DNA of 64,000 bases from Anaeroplasmataceae bacterium (lineage in GTDB: Bacteria; Bacillota_I; Bacilli_A; Acholeplasmatales; Anaeroplasmataceae), in assembly GCA_020025015.1 (NCBI GenBank), contig JAHHSV010000003.1, positions 1-64,000 on the forward strand, given 5' to 3'. Position numbers and translations under genes: made by a program. This document shows positions 59,101-59,446 of this stretch, in pieces. Numbering within the stretch: the stretch's first letter is position 1; each line of letters opens with the position of its first letter. The notes below the pieces were generated by a model that was not told the DNA's origin, ran no database searches, and saw only the letters and a list, made by a program, of their open reading frames with translations.

Positions 59101-59112
59101 TAACTTTTTCAT
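23152..59112 (-). CDS. Gigantic BspA-LRR / MBG-repeat protein with C-terminal dockerin (11,986 aa)
   Basis: One uninterrupted frame of 35,961 bp, among the largest bacterial proteins. ATG at 59112 is chosen over an upstream in-frame TTG because that TTG overlaps the GGAGG ribosome site, while the ATG sits 8 nt after it. Residues 1-28 are a signal peptide (MKKLL, hydrophobic core, AASVKA). Residues about 175-9560 are BspA/LRR_5 repeats, several hundred units, with 26 PFVG...FGYIFG insertion units, an 840-bp in-frame tandem duplication and a Trp-motif island near residues 2410-2760. A junction module is followed by about 25 MBG/YDG modules (about 9640-11760), a short beta domain, and a two-loop dockerin at the C-terminus. 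No LPXTG, S-layer-homology or C-terminal membrane segment is seen. It has its own promoter and terminator. Adhesion or substrate capture is inferred from BspA-like relatives. No enzyme domain was found. Confidence 0.92.
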   Translation of the reverse strand: MKKLLSLTILFLSLFFGGIQFAASVKANSTEVFDNAQNISQTDKLSAFDNAPQNLTAENNDAKVELDNFPTITLNGQAYFYSDNGDREILFENKDIAITLRIHVYKRSDSAWPTFTNCRVQHFKNKTNITAIDLNKITFYLSYKSEQYYQYGPNSVRTSHNYFVPQGVVSGEQSFSERIEAIRFNPQISKIEQLPGSKNLGFFEATTTLNYLDFEKSTNLTTISDNTFRDFQSLKTILLPTSIKTIGVRAFFNCANLGYYELNEKPVKVSLNNATTIGDSAFENCVNLKTVDLGDSLSHLGNKVFKNCKVLEGTYLSSALSNGFIGEYVFENCLALNNAQINTTKLSKGIFKNTASLVNVKLPDGIKTIPEECFMNSGVTRINLPNTLVELGISSFQQSNIMDVTLPDSVKVIKAKAFKGCKGIKTLNLNQVETIDDEAFMGLLDAKLTMVTVPASVTKLGNKVFAECIHLTSVVFSNNTYGTYTFMNDTKLTNVRFNNIANMESIPEGLFYGCVQYTDQSLLNQKNITNIGAYAYYGTSLGNLLLSSHITEVGSFAFASIENMTKVDIHTRMISAKMFANCINLETATIGSEVVEVRDFVPVQPEDKKVNEAFVGCINLKNIIIQNSIIGSAMFKGCEALTSIRIPASVTTINDRAFVDCVNLSEVIFENKVLGSNMFENCRSLKKVILTNFDVITGSAFRNSYVEEINVTAKVIEDYAFADMTKLTKVVMNGTVEKLGNYAFFNCDALKTVKVPSTNIIGTNVFDDCLLLETVDLTGANKLGDYMFNNCTKLSGIVIPETVEFIGTHAFKNCTSLASADNKSNIFSDYMFENCTNLSSIVVNNNTRTVETTGQTAEAIPGEYVFKGCTSLQSVYYYETILTKGIFSGCNSLSQISFSNDSIQPNLQTIDSLAFENCNSLITIELPSTLKIIKTKAFVGAGLQRLDIPDSVEGIEFAALQGLYNIASIRIPFVGASPAIELTVNNNKHYFGYIFGNEAVTEKTVAVVHMHTSTLSDSDATFTIPKSLTVIALGNNESYITYGAFSNLTLVTGISLPSEVIKGIGDYAFTNCSSIQEIVIPYGITSFGAYAFKDCKSLVSVAIPLKEDKSTLQAIPEYAFSGCTNLTTIAAKDAVAFNANINLFSSITQIGNNAFENCTSISSVFYDNDNLIIGSHAFDGCTALTKFTPYEKSGFVPQANTVLLRSTVGVSSYVFKGCVSIEHAVLENTYISAGLFQNCENLKTVKYNPANTSVGAYAFYNCPLMLFDYAEGHENGMYLSENVQSVGNYSFYNAINITIIEYSNNFTTIGDYAFFNINCGTAGDKTNLVVKDTVTTIGEGAFGGWNSITSVTIPFVGKNIQENNSNYGVFGYIFGTTDTGIVGTVQRDRTYYIPTNITSVNVTLATVLSEYAFANCKALTTLDIKTDLETGTLTQINSYAFLNCIGFTSFTLGKKVTRINAAAFSGCYNIETMTLPFVGRYREVSGSYERHFGHIFGTNSYENSSQATSSSTYYLPKKLHEVTIYDQTKIPSYAFQDCKDINKITISNTAEYINYGVFGQCENLSELVIPFVGYNRAESASSSSRIFGYMFTGSSFTNSIYITQYYGSGYNYYSSYYLPSTLTKVTVTDDVTLSYGAFMNCKMITNLSLNEGIKTINSRAFEGCTGLTNLIIPKSVTRMDTGIFAKCSNLVELSLPFIGYDITRPDDTNNEFLRYFDSNTYENSTEPINSRFSGNAYRAPSGLATIKITVADTIANSAFYNCNFIKNIVFESGKVQHIKEYAFYGCAQLIHFVLPSTITSVDTNAFENCTGLIDLTFEYVSEYIAPYMFKGCVNLVDLFYKTTTTKKFSDSIKEIREGAFENATSFVFTSLNKVETLGNNAFRNCDSLVNVTITETIANVGSYVFENCDALTTVTFNSPVIGVGMFKDCYVLNNVSLNKNTAKVSDEAFMNCTGLDTITLNEGLQEIGISAFENCTNLSNIILPNSLTKIGDKAFKGSALEAIIVPANVTTIGNDVFMNNGRLKKATLKNELLGVGMFKYCYNLRDVFLTIGVNLIPNYAFYHATSLKYLRTFAVDSLPQNVADTETGLDISNSSIVTIGTSAFEGAMSLPTLNLGNRVETIARKAFYQNGSLNNLVVPASLTTIGEYAFAYPYNLSLQKDYIDCSLERKPTKGTTGYSYDGLNLNVTSSESDILATKEVWTLNGIATIYEVTTTFTANEDGYYYAGSERTLFRVHENDVLGKALVWFINDEITYLRNDLNTPYVEPKLVNVTYKLNAAKITAPYMFTGQINIQSMFIPEGITEISEGMFMYCTNLKQINLPYSLTAINSKAFRYTGITEITLNANVSAIGEFVFEGCLELRTANLYNGFLTKGMFKNNTGLETVRIYSSITEIPDEAFFGCVSLQTVSFVDTRPNYDEDKKETTPYEGEDLKWHIGDKVLNDFETVYHLNQSVDYSDKNHDNWMIKSEFRGETTYLDTGVERYHETSDVATRNRKDLCWYIGNQKTDFIAYRKNNLQVRVGENYNWYVGDVDSLAPAYTNKPQVSGKLSIGNIYVITDGNSNLYLSMVEPKVGTEATTGKNYYYILKDGQEERLSLEYNAANQIKTVNNVWILDGNPYVTEPNKYVEAVLNNQTKPVLNPEDNNWYSYDNKTILASEIEENSSTMTRNALTHTWEFKNNATAVPENTNISTRAENEIKPTIDVATHTWHVGQTVTAIKNVKPNNYNAIVKEDNLWYIGNDVDGYRSTGVSYIKPFTPVESSYLISPNPITGVLPQALDIIGISAFEGSMLNGTLNLNLDGIVEIKNRAFYGVMAIKNLLLNEKIENIGESTFAASGVENADIRAINIGDNLFENTEYMNKVIFADSYAKIPNRILVNSKVKEVKLGINTKIIGISAFENTINLKNVILPEGLVELQDYSFRRSGLLTVTVPSSVTTIGIEVFAYCLSLQTIIFNNKALGESMFVGCTGLVELDIPYGITEIESNAFLNCTKLVSISIPNSVKTIGEGAFSGCMSLVNMVLPFIGKEAGNTTGKEALFGWIFGTTNNEEALASMIQVTQSGSNGSHKFHIPSGVKNLKFTAETAIGYGAFSGFTSLESIIFNEYIVDGDVKDPEAPKTLNTISSIGAYAFYKCQNLTSFNSNKQTVEGLTTGYDVNLFDSITSIGSYAFYGCKAIKSIKVSDKLTSVDAYAFSSMTNLERFNSEEFGTFIIPNSVQSFGHSSFGAIVNMVKLYIPFLGKDAKKSNDYEHVLDYIFSDSSFSGGYSTIRGYYNGYYGYAPTALVEIHVTNAPYINNYAISGYKEVRRLIISDVTQEIGNYAFYSMNALEYYETPFIGSAQYNPQSSYYEDYTLAYVFNGYRGSSSNISGKDYTPKTLREVKITKQNSLPKYAFYYHSQLVSIDITFTENITQIPEYAFYECRELVNLVIPETVTTIGTSAFGYCSKINNVVFPSGITTIQNSGFYSSGLEVFDFTNVVSVGPSAFAYTKLRELSLPSTIIEVGSYAFSSIKTITSLDVNIDFTLEKTKNATGVFYNCTSLVNVNMANNSIILNSMFEYCVALETVIINKNITEIHPQGFYQCYKLKTIDVVDSGKVNLNNVNTIAEEAFKECNAMTTVNINFVEGATIGKNAFASCIGLADVTLLSPGQGTVEAYAFNSSALNKLVIGGFLIKNYAFYNNKNLRDVEVKAGAIGEKLDTNSQSYTPFANSTNIERLILGEGVTRICGYAFHQMNNIRELTIPSTLVEIGNYVFYQSTGLQTLTYNAKTGGYYMFAYCSSLQTVNYNGETVENYMFAYCPKLTNVYYSSLVSIGTCGFYDNDNLSKFLPTDELNSGFDMIIRENIAVDTYAFAYTGTNKEATLKKVDYRPNLVKTRVFQGCHMSEIRLPNGTHENKLIIETYAFASCTELVKIYSYETTNPGISLGYVQIKELAFINSNKISRMEVEEGILETNSMIRMDALTTVIIKSGTIGDYAFYDNKQRYQSDYKPNNVKVLELYDKTVSDTTKGVTKIGNYAFYKNPIERLVIPKSLEFNIISEVPTIGEYVFAENPALTRVDIKNNGTGFKMFYKCSSLDTVSITNDFTTLSNYSFQDCDKLVAFGINVDTERYFHLPATLKLGNSKLFATTPGDYAFTNVAAEKIVVETTNLADYIFRDCKNLVQVYLSNSITEINKYAFYLDMKVRIFTTVYEETAGAITSNKNMDIEEPKLSNTAYNVFYLSKNVTKISDYAFSGFELINDLYLSDNITEIGVNAFESWGRLTTLNVPFLGKSVASTGNAGILHWIFGTYYNNDNSSLYYYTYTNKKGVYVPLSLTNIIVRNDSSIEQGALENFSYVTDLEIKYTGPDQTIGIDALYGMSRLTNLTIPFVGFSQNTENGIEATLGYFFNSGSGTTQYYSDSNGKAATTSVGIPANLTNITITNATQIGFGALSNSLVNRDENVTKKTISINKDITSIGAYAFYGCTALRGQEGIINEKVTSIGAHAFDGCNNPLFTSIYLNEKINSVGEYAFANCSSLVTAKFDFAFDEVANGMFENNINLETFALKDDSRLVRLGAHAFSGDVKLREFNKKNDVLVDIREGIVELGDKAFYQCREIYDLTLPSTLVTVGSHTFAECENLGTNKDGKNHKVILNNHVLGDYMFYKCVNICEITFANGTEVIPTYAFAENHELHTANFNNDGALKRIEDYAFYNCYKLRRVILPDSITHIGKDVFYQGISIEDLVISSEIKEISDNAFYGCNSLKNVTMPEGITKIGNYAFALCTQLTKFYFPTTVQSIGKGVFYGCYNLTDISLPFVGMRQGLPIEGDEAGSDLFGWIFGPATYTYVDFDNVSHTTDLSQECIVKIGNNALGVSVEIVLKPEYFTKIDQYARVNQNNQLDASSKFEYYIPNKLETVKIYNDTEFGTGAFMNLNMNNQSGLFKFNYSKLAAPADGKRYDYFSNTNESTVRKIGAYAFYNVDGLTQNVTNALDGGLVFYNSIEEIGDYAFAECNKFEYIKLPSSINKFGSYVFAECTSLKKVDYYSHATAKFMFANCINLETVTFAKESPQSQPMTTISEGMFYNCQKLNNTTVLDGIEVIEQYAFANCSNLTNILLPKSLKTLGKGVFFNCHSIVDVVIPFIGSNRGKDTSVEAGLFGYLFGNGVLTYKKPSGGVENTDPSTNPALVAVKQYYGNHDSSDSGYIISYFPSGLARVRIYDETLISDGAFNNLSMLTMINYSALENENYNIDAYSSSTTVIEIGAYAFENCTGILEIKFYETITTIKDKAFYNTDGLTNIVIPGSVTTLGTYVFAESTGLKSVTYYSPATSKYMFANCINLESVSFQKKSEGSPQITTIAEGMFYNCQKLTKLPVLDGIETIEQYAFANCSNLGSILLPNSLTILGKGAFFNCQNVVDVVIPFIGSNRGQDSSAEAGLFGYLFGNGSLTYRKTFGKTATTNLTDNPNLVAVKQYYGNHDTVDENYITNYVPSGLRRVRIYDETLISDGAFNNLSMLTHFDYSSILDNNYAVDASTGSTNVTEIGAYAFENCFGLTVFKTYNSIVTIKDKAFFNADGILEIAIPESLNNIGIYAFANMDSLAKVSYSSAVTGVRMFSDNSKLANVEFLAQSINVIEEGMFNNNPVLNNFDLPKGLVKILANAFKDCTSLEVGKSGAVFSLDNVSVILDSAFENCTSLREITLPQTLWQGLGATSNEIGQSVFKGCTSIRTVTINNQVLGAFMFSHNSSLDDLVIPADVSYIGTNAFEYCTGLTNVDHKTNFIGDYMYYYCDNAGFDKIIIRDTHSVTRPFTGFFGSDNITRIGAYAFFGCKGVNTIELAETIVELGEYCFGLSSANEIIIPNSVEIIGEGVLAGNYKMSNIKLPFVGKTVDANTSTKESLFGWIFGTKEFAEYESEPYKSNLKRHEQKYSNEAREFFYIPNAFAKYGSTPYNIAKSRIELTRPEILGYGAFYDLENVGEIILAENKLHTIYTYAFYNCYNLVEIDVPVSVGNILPGSFEGCLKLETVKLPFVGNQRINSKQTAAVFGSIFGLNKFSATLDGTVYSSIETSQIYDVNKSFVYHIPQNISNVVIKDEQIIPYGAFSNCETITNIDLSTNTVERIDDYAFYNCRSLRELIIPNKVVKVESHTFDECHNIINIFIPKSVTYIGEYAFRNCYSLPELVIPNSVKAIGEAIFSGARSLAKLTIPFVGSLYNEPELNADPNKYPFAYYTGLGYLFGTLNDLEKTSKYANILSEENKQYFTTAYDQYYYLAQQTNGKEIKDFVISKSLKTIILTDCLYLRKESFKNASSIVEVDLTASANLEYIDDEAFMSCANLEILRLSTDSKYDDKTLTENDGVLEFIGNRAFKDCVKLRHFKMPKTVKRLGERAFENNKALREVYLWKSITEVGAYAYAGSGLMDIHIQNNMLSDHQFYQCKDLVSIVIRELLPGETKPVELELIGTHHFADCDSLKNITFNNTKISAYMFYDCDGLEEVSIPNYIRKEDIGIYAFAECDNLRTAIVDTSHDGFRVSPYMFYNDTNLVTIKGWDPEKIIEIGVSAFEGCINLKNTVTSTGVDKGYFVLPTNPLFTTINNNTFKNCHALTKIVIPKNVEIIGASAFDGCHSVSSIEFEPKTDSSDLKIKTKAFKDIRSLTELVIPEFVSEIETAAIANMCNLTTITIPFVGKYKTKNSDISQQANTSDKLFGHIFGGQEIYDTDTDPEVKSLMYKVTQSYGESSSVVYYLPVSLKTVNINSGDNVIIRGAFYNCSKIENINLANTIEEIRDEAFFGCSELREIRLPLALKTIGNKAFMNCFSLANIVFNDASLGGKGLGQQVIGAYAFANCVKLVNVVMPDSLNEVGEAIFHGCRSLENLTIPFVGATRGNNNSKQALFGYIFGDRQPDYINYFDVNPADNPGKDAKNFYTATQKYAGLLDDSNVGSTMTVYLPNSLVNVTVTSETIIGYGAFMNAAKLVNVNTPNQHKDHKLKLIEHFAFYGCSALQGFNKDSNSDINIPVTVTYENPDFTLNNGSGNQVGYLGAYAFANCDSIVKLQTPAHKIEFGSYVFAYNNSLKDITLVNPIIGEYMFYSCYAAEKAGVALALKGLEQIIIPAEIRTIRPYAFANCDDLTSIDIKSAYLGEYMFYDCSALVDLVLPNNLLHINDLGASGSIEEIDPQRAYVSAFANCDALKNITFNNNYIGKNMFENCSTLETVVVPNTVRTIDHAAFKDCEMLTNLTLPFIGFEESVNEGKEALFGWILGLSLERPQENGLYTLTSQNVYNPSHTDSPNSLKVDHVEYTNIPKSLNNLRITNDEMIGIGAMNRVAVPNVVLDTPTKIIGEYGFFESGIETLNKSEDTTYNINIPGSVHTLKNHAFDSCQQITSIKINKILADKENIEDYVFSNCDSLVSIRFENTYIGDYMFNDCDALVDLTIQSTIAKIDTYAFANCDKLANLKFENKLIGEHMFYNCPSLVNVVVDNCVLEIGLGAFAKDENLASLSIPFVGKTNDSNMAKEAVLGHIFEIMPEGTYENDGVYSYFKQKYNETSEVIVKLPTKLKTLNITNDKSIGFGALSRVTISNITVSPVTTEIKEYGFYQSEMEKLNYVEKVTPNYVNVPSSITKLGAYAFAGCKQIVSLTINEGLNYTPAAANPIGEYAFANCTSLENIVFNNNYIAQYMFMNCIGLREINVPANVDVIEFAAFNGCMNVQSISIPFVGNKCGLTNGFEGVFGYIFGNKLNYSKEELQDRMPATAVSQEEFNGKFKLVSQHYNELSADNYQSESFYLPNSLVNISLIENPDCKSLSFGAFSNMTMLKQIKLPSTLEVIGDLAFYNTGLADVFIPNTIIAIQKKAFANNSALTKVTIEEAIGEKALTELGIGSFMNNPALVSVITKSGDSLTSENEVNFPRNLKTIKSEAFRYDSKIRFVNLSANITSVEPYAFANNDSLETVVIEENKAPNALSTISEGLFAYDGKLTTVTLNKTNINGKVTFPANIKTIDSLAFIRNVSIRSINVPATVQSIGEGAFAINISLEEIYIPFVGEKRLDADVRGRNTLFGYIFGSIDLIDKNGGFAETEIRNKLQITNQTNEGTAPVDLDKYLKSYLHRDTPIHKDRAFLVPVNLADVYIYQGEASNEMTVIPYGAFMNCENIRHFNAVAPDGSIKKDAVPQTIRIVEPYAFYNCSSIKYISFPDGVELGEGAMQRTGIEVIIIDSEAIKPYAFANCAQLHTVILTNVSEIGIGAFANDESLRNLIIPYVGRFNYDETNSYNLDLKNGEGLLNYIFRYDNYAENLYGFAFDLEKFDKVDQQYIDPTLSGNDSVVFESYLPKTLFTVKVLRQRIMPAGAMMNVSMVKELMLHTGNQLLEYETIKEIYNKMDATGKGHPNLPTITLPAAPTLVEIQANAFMNMTSLGTVGQKTEILVQSDEIPALLPAQEYKHIIPTSVKTIGKEAYKNTGMINLDIPKNVIKLGEEAFSNNSNLTTVNIEESMEASKLTTLPQAVFANNRKLVSMNASGYITFPANITTIGENAFNNAFKTTLANASITKVVIPNNITTIEPYAFANNNALETVTMASDSKVTEISEGLFANDTKLVSINLDGVNDNVVRLPESVATIRTLAFTNCIAITNVSLKESVKTIEEGAFKGANSIVEMTLPFAGKTAESDVKTNGKEGLFGYIFGVTEEQSGANIFLQYIDAANKQAVLVPSSLSKVTIINDKEIGSYAFSGLSINEYVFNDATATNNKTAKIGLYAFYKAKFNNLDSNETLGVAAYDAYNIVIPRSVNTIGEHAFDGALYPADGSKTNSGLFIHKETSSVLEYAFAENKYLTHVQIEDESKLTVFEEGIFADSKNLATMNAVDKISVPTTITHIKSYAFKDTAATEVLVQNTMQEIAMAAFMNMKNLTIITLPFAGKTINSDDYSSNSETAKETLFGYIFGISDITEGADTDPNKNSYNYVSQKLFINNEEIALGNTKLSKNLREINITNDTAIGRGAFNNINVEAINMTDATIEIKDYAFFNSKFSYSNKDASYMVNLPAKLTLIGEKAFMNTSFESVHISNTVARIGRAGFKANRALAAVQIDTGALDALLDETFMDCESLIRMNSEAQEINFAESIRHLGASVFENASALTKVNISNNIDGIGQRAFMNATSLQTVSFVEATKLTELSVSIFEGCSSLVLNSLPSLITTINARAFYGTKSFTEFTLDKNVDTIGESAFAASGLSKFHFANEGLLTYISDSMFEDCINLVMDENTLPKEIKTIGKKAFANNQAMVEFVIPNTIEVIGEGAFGGTINLTTITVPYFGGKKVNPLGNEQFFGYIFGTKNYEGTYLAEQANNENGVAVYRAYIPNSLVKVTLTDATIINAGAFMNVKGVTKVYLPHSLVTIKTLAFKGAKGLYYINIPIETVNIETRVFVDMRENTAERPEDQFFINAYYDPFNHKTSSTYNEQKPEPPKGWYSGERIDESKRWHTHYIVYDYYHDPFIYESINEENSTGVKFQIIGFTNWFAGGNVIIPDKYAGKKVIGIKDGALSAYKPGENDYLPEDDMHPDAPRVKKTNIKTIRIGHNIEFIGADAFGGLGFNNGEAVRVYVVPTVAQITERNNTYISQESNWLDKGLVYYGGYMPRYSDGKEIIPTAEELVGMTWTIRDGSVYKILVSGLTYEYDKTGYVYKGDEYRPSVGVFDSAIAVNYDKPTYSIDLDYLIRYFDNINASNEAKIYVEYNSANRDNGLYSYGEHLLLFTIDKRVLNVNVYDEMYFEEQTHFHYGNEASNDFLWSDEVTNFATSNEHFEGVLGLVNNSMIEEYINALTYTNDKASVYINWLNNNWKVIRNDDGNIYETTANYEMNLKAVFRVFPKDVTVFWSNLDHQYSETGRGYAVPKAHTNISTDILPLRIFVNNIDVTDLEVFEIEIGDFIAKVTSTNKNYNLIPSSVTYRVNRANVTVPVVPQGYVYNGQEQKIIIATEASKYYDLFTDNECTNRLTYSEGGKVYNNVFTATNAGEYKLYAKLKDSQHYQWEDYKDELHKSNVFEITVRIEKRKIVFDLDKLDTFVYIPGNRIVINNLSQITNDLSLGHQLLGKVSFMPTSRDDYEYDINTWSWDEAFGINDEKAQDVTQNYEYVFKGTAKVRYKLIEFNDSWLSYYDGKYDGNAHNVSLTQSGYTIKFYDEASGKYSLNEYSYVNAGYYAIKFKLSREGYEDYFGELAIHVKKADTGIAVTTTVENITYNGTEITPNDYIVKVTGNTNPYKLVFHKQLDNGTFSFEELDSIYDAGIYEVEVSVPADTNYESATYTTKVTINKADLRISVIDKKPYNGLEYYVKFSSDLLSNPNYPGYNEKLIVNGLVDSDHLIFYVRTNGIVAGNYNDKDSSAVVNELNVSNSDGRSVTKNYNIIFESINITIEQGEGVAYVEGLNKTFDGKNVSETLKVITENGVYMPSNKDITTFTPVSLVYYAEDDLNKENPLNDVVHSGRYIMVITLPQTENTLETTLEFDFEVRKARVRINVQSSVANPLIYNGEVQYPEFTISGFEELKLFKYEYASGDGISAGRHTAIVSVDGEYANDIIIANPRINYNIKKLDITLNIDETKVYDGNPFVKAVDNSLFTGMTASDTIGGTISTNEGLRKVYNSPEEFQIELTIQNVEGINRIQNYNITYNLNVFIKYEDVKFNITNATLNEAGYYEYSKDYDTKAYTPNIESDETNFKVTYAFNREELENPSMRMFALTDDLPTFVNAAEYVVYFKVEAHQREAYIGELRVTINRAQLELDWTDGVDSLDKEYDGTKVTFNFHTNPFDIDSSLIKTETLYGNLMYVEAAQNIGKYVVIVTVLDSENYLGFVKKINFEITPKKDNTNVEIDEEYKIQEYTGKPVRDPYLKLPISNYKARFEFYRADNLAQVIDRPVEVGQYIVRVIIEETAFYQEVVQDFNFKIISQRLNVTPNKIEFTYNGEVQMPEFTIRDTKNNIVNEFTVELLTDGKSAGEQKVAIKLTGETALNSELAVSEFTYLINKKLVAFRYVNDDVKYTGYKFDDKITNANLANGLLPTHRVDGNITTNSPECGIYDLDSTTVEIHIYDQDNNDVTINYEIISTVRITVLYKNASYNVQNGEYLYGNVYQVKTTYNGKEQAPLVTSELLDAQIKYRIAGTTEWLDESPHYINANRYEIEFMVSCKDHTTVNGIINFIIEKANYDINVEINGGVQKIYDGKPITYVVDETTLNNAAFFVSFVNLGGDLETNNEYKVPYNAGRYKLIITVFETDNYKYTVKEIEFEIHKAELQNNPDQKLGKIYDGKPVDNVKLELNADISIENCIYEYYNGSEKLTSNPVDAGDYRVVITVLETKNYNSKVFEYKVEISKRYLYAVNPKDSKDENIVYTKPYDGKPLVDDITFYYGNNDENSLLKEFNAVGKFRTISASVGSYKENTNFEIESLTIMLDGKDVSYNFVVQFQLEAEITAQTAVGLYEASGVNTIYDGAYKSITVYVDPSINSSDYEIQYSADGINYSPSNIFYKNAGSYTVHYRIIFRNYAEANGEEHIIIDRKTPTTIDISIEGLNKIYDGNSVNNPAVNTDSDGHALIEYFTEDGQKLESAPINAGKYSVKVTIEETANYKGISSTRSFEIKKATIDVKWTNTTQVYNTGELKPTAYIYLGAKTVILNVRTTNNLPAVEVGNYTFVATLKEDNPNIELINVEHGFEITKISVDMPDTEISLPYSGIVNTIFNNFYYEMVEENVYKEIGTYNITVRLKDKNNSVWANGTTDDLVIVYNITRRNISDDKIMVENIPNGIYTGKPVYVYPRLVFSGQVLHRGIDYELEFRNNINVSNNAIIVVRGLGNFDGVMELSFTIKSEVITKTSESKAIFQTQGAYGIETIEHVSYDSKKEVIMTNLAIGTTVTDLFKNHILAIASYDYVIYDAAGNIVNEADYATQVLQTGMRVRMQDKNTKIIDEITIAIRGDLDGDGEVTFLDVFRFNQFFTGSFEASVSELIAMDINQDGIIDIRDSNLLSDALNTGIYDFEESYK
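23155..23355 (-). other. Type I dockerin domain of the 11,986-aa protein
   Basis: The last 67 residues hold two calcium-loop/helix segments: GDLDGDGEVTFLDVFRFNQF and, after a linker, MDINQDGIIDIRDSNLLSDA. Both loops have the D-x-N/D-x-D-G-x-x-x-x-x-D pattern expected of type I dockerins, which bind cohesins. The preceding segment (YDAAGNIVNEADYATQVLQT) resembles the spacer often found before dockerins in MBG-repeat proteins. Confidence 0.88.
23730..30250 (-). repeat. Array of about 25 MBG/YDG-type Ig-like modules (11,986-aa protein)
   Basis: Residues about 9640-11760. Each module has a YDG/YNG/YTG core (YNGQEQKIII, YDGNAHNVSL, YNGEVQYPEF, YTGKPVRDPY, YDGKPVDNVKL) and a closing strand such as FEIHKAEL or VTINRAQL. 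Together with the dockerin they form the C-terminal stalk. The array is shorter than that of the paralogue, opposite to the LRR part. Confidence 0.8.
42421..44100 (-). repeat. 840-bp in-frame tandem duplication inside the giant LRR array
   Basis: Copies 42421-43260 and 43261-44100 align without gaps at a constant offset of 840 bp (280 codons). In two 60-base blocks compared by eye, 49-50 of 60 bases match, with identical stretches such as the 27 bases starting at 42754/43594. Other blocks are less similar. Each copy carries one PFIGSNRG...LFGYLFGNG insertion unit, so the duplicated block is a whole super-unit of LRRs. Confidence 0.9.
50830..52640 (-). repeat. Island of Trp-motif short repeats within the LRR array
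   Basis: LRRs stop at 51880-50830, and instead about 11 short units with 27-36 residue spacing appear, each centred on an aromatic-hydrophobic-Gly motif: LKWHIGDKV, LCWYIGNQKT, YNWYVGDVDS, NVWILDGNP, HTWHVGQTV, LWYIGNDVDG and weaker relatives. Two further units (EVWTLNGIA, LVWFINDEI) lie at 52330-52640, separated by normal LRRs. They recall the NWWIGDTDTG-type motifs of some Bacillota surface proteins. I cannot assign a named family. Confidence 0.7.
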
Positions 59113-59189
59113 ACTTTCAGCCTCCAATTTAATTAAGATTTTACGTTTTAAGCGAACTTAAAATAAAAAGTCTATACTTTCTCATCATT

Positions 59190-59218
59190 ATTTTACCACT
59201 TTTTACGTAGTAAAACAA
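59190..59218 (-). promoter_or_regulatory. Promoter of the giant LRR/dockerin gene
   Basis: On the minus strand, TTGTTT (+ 59213-59218), a 17-nt spacer and TAAAAT (+ 59190-59195) give a sigma-A type promoter. The inverted repeat TTTTAC-GTA-GTAAAA (59201-59215) fills most of the spacer and enters the -35 box, a position typical of operators. The ATG is about 77 nt downstream of the -10. Confidence 0.6.
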
Positions 59219-59262
59219 TAAAAAGGCCTTAAAATAAATACAAAAAATGCTTTAATAACAGC

Positions 59263-59277
59263 AAAAAAGCGTTTACA
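59263..59277. promoter_or_regulatory. cre-like box upstream of the giant gene
   Basis: AAAAAAGCGTTTACA matches the Bacillota catabolite-responsive element WTGNAANCGNWNNCA with two mismatches. It lies about 45 nt upstream of the -35 box. In an AT-rich region a two-mismatch hit can occur by chance, so this is a weak call. Confidence 0.25.
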
Positions 59278-59382
59278 AAAACGTATATACGAAAACAAAT
59301 TTTGTCGCCAATTTTAGGTTTTTTTCTCAACAAAATTTTAAATTTTAAACCTAAAAAAATAGAAAAATTTGAGAAAGAAAAA

Positions 59383-59417
59383 TAAAAAAATAATCCTAGA
59401 AATTAATCTAGGATTAT
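59383..59417 (-). terminator. Rho-independent terminator of adhE
   Basis: A perfect 11-bp stem, ATAATCCTAGA (59390-59400) and TCTAGGATTAT (59407-59417), with a 6-nt loop is followed on the minus strand by seven Ts. It starts 30 nt after the adhE stop. Confidence 0.88.
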
Positions 59418-59446
59418 CCTTTTGGAATACTTATTTTTATTAGAAA

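Larger units (their letters stand above)
59113..59446. other. Intergenic region between adhE and the giant gene
   Basis: This 334-bp AT-rich gap has no gene. In minus-strand order it holds the adhE terminator, an inverted repeat (10-bp arms TTTTAGGTTT at 59312-59321 and AAACCTAAAA at 59347-59356), a 10-bp palindrome CGTATATACG (59282-59291), a cre-like box, the promoter of the giant gene with a palindrome in its spacer, and a leader of about 70 nt ending in GGAGG (+ 59121-59125). Confidence 0.7.

Noticed and set aside
23152-59112. Possibility that the giant frame is several genes fused by assembly error
   Set aside because: No internal ribosome site plus signal peptide or internal dockerin was noticed, module order is coherent from signal peptide to dockerin, and the smaller paralogue has the same plan. 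Local copy-number error in the tandem repeat cannot be excluded.
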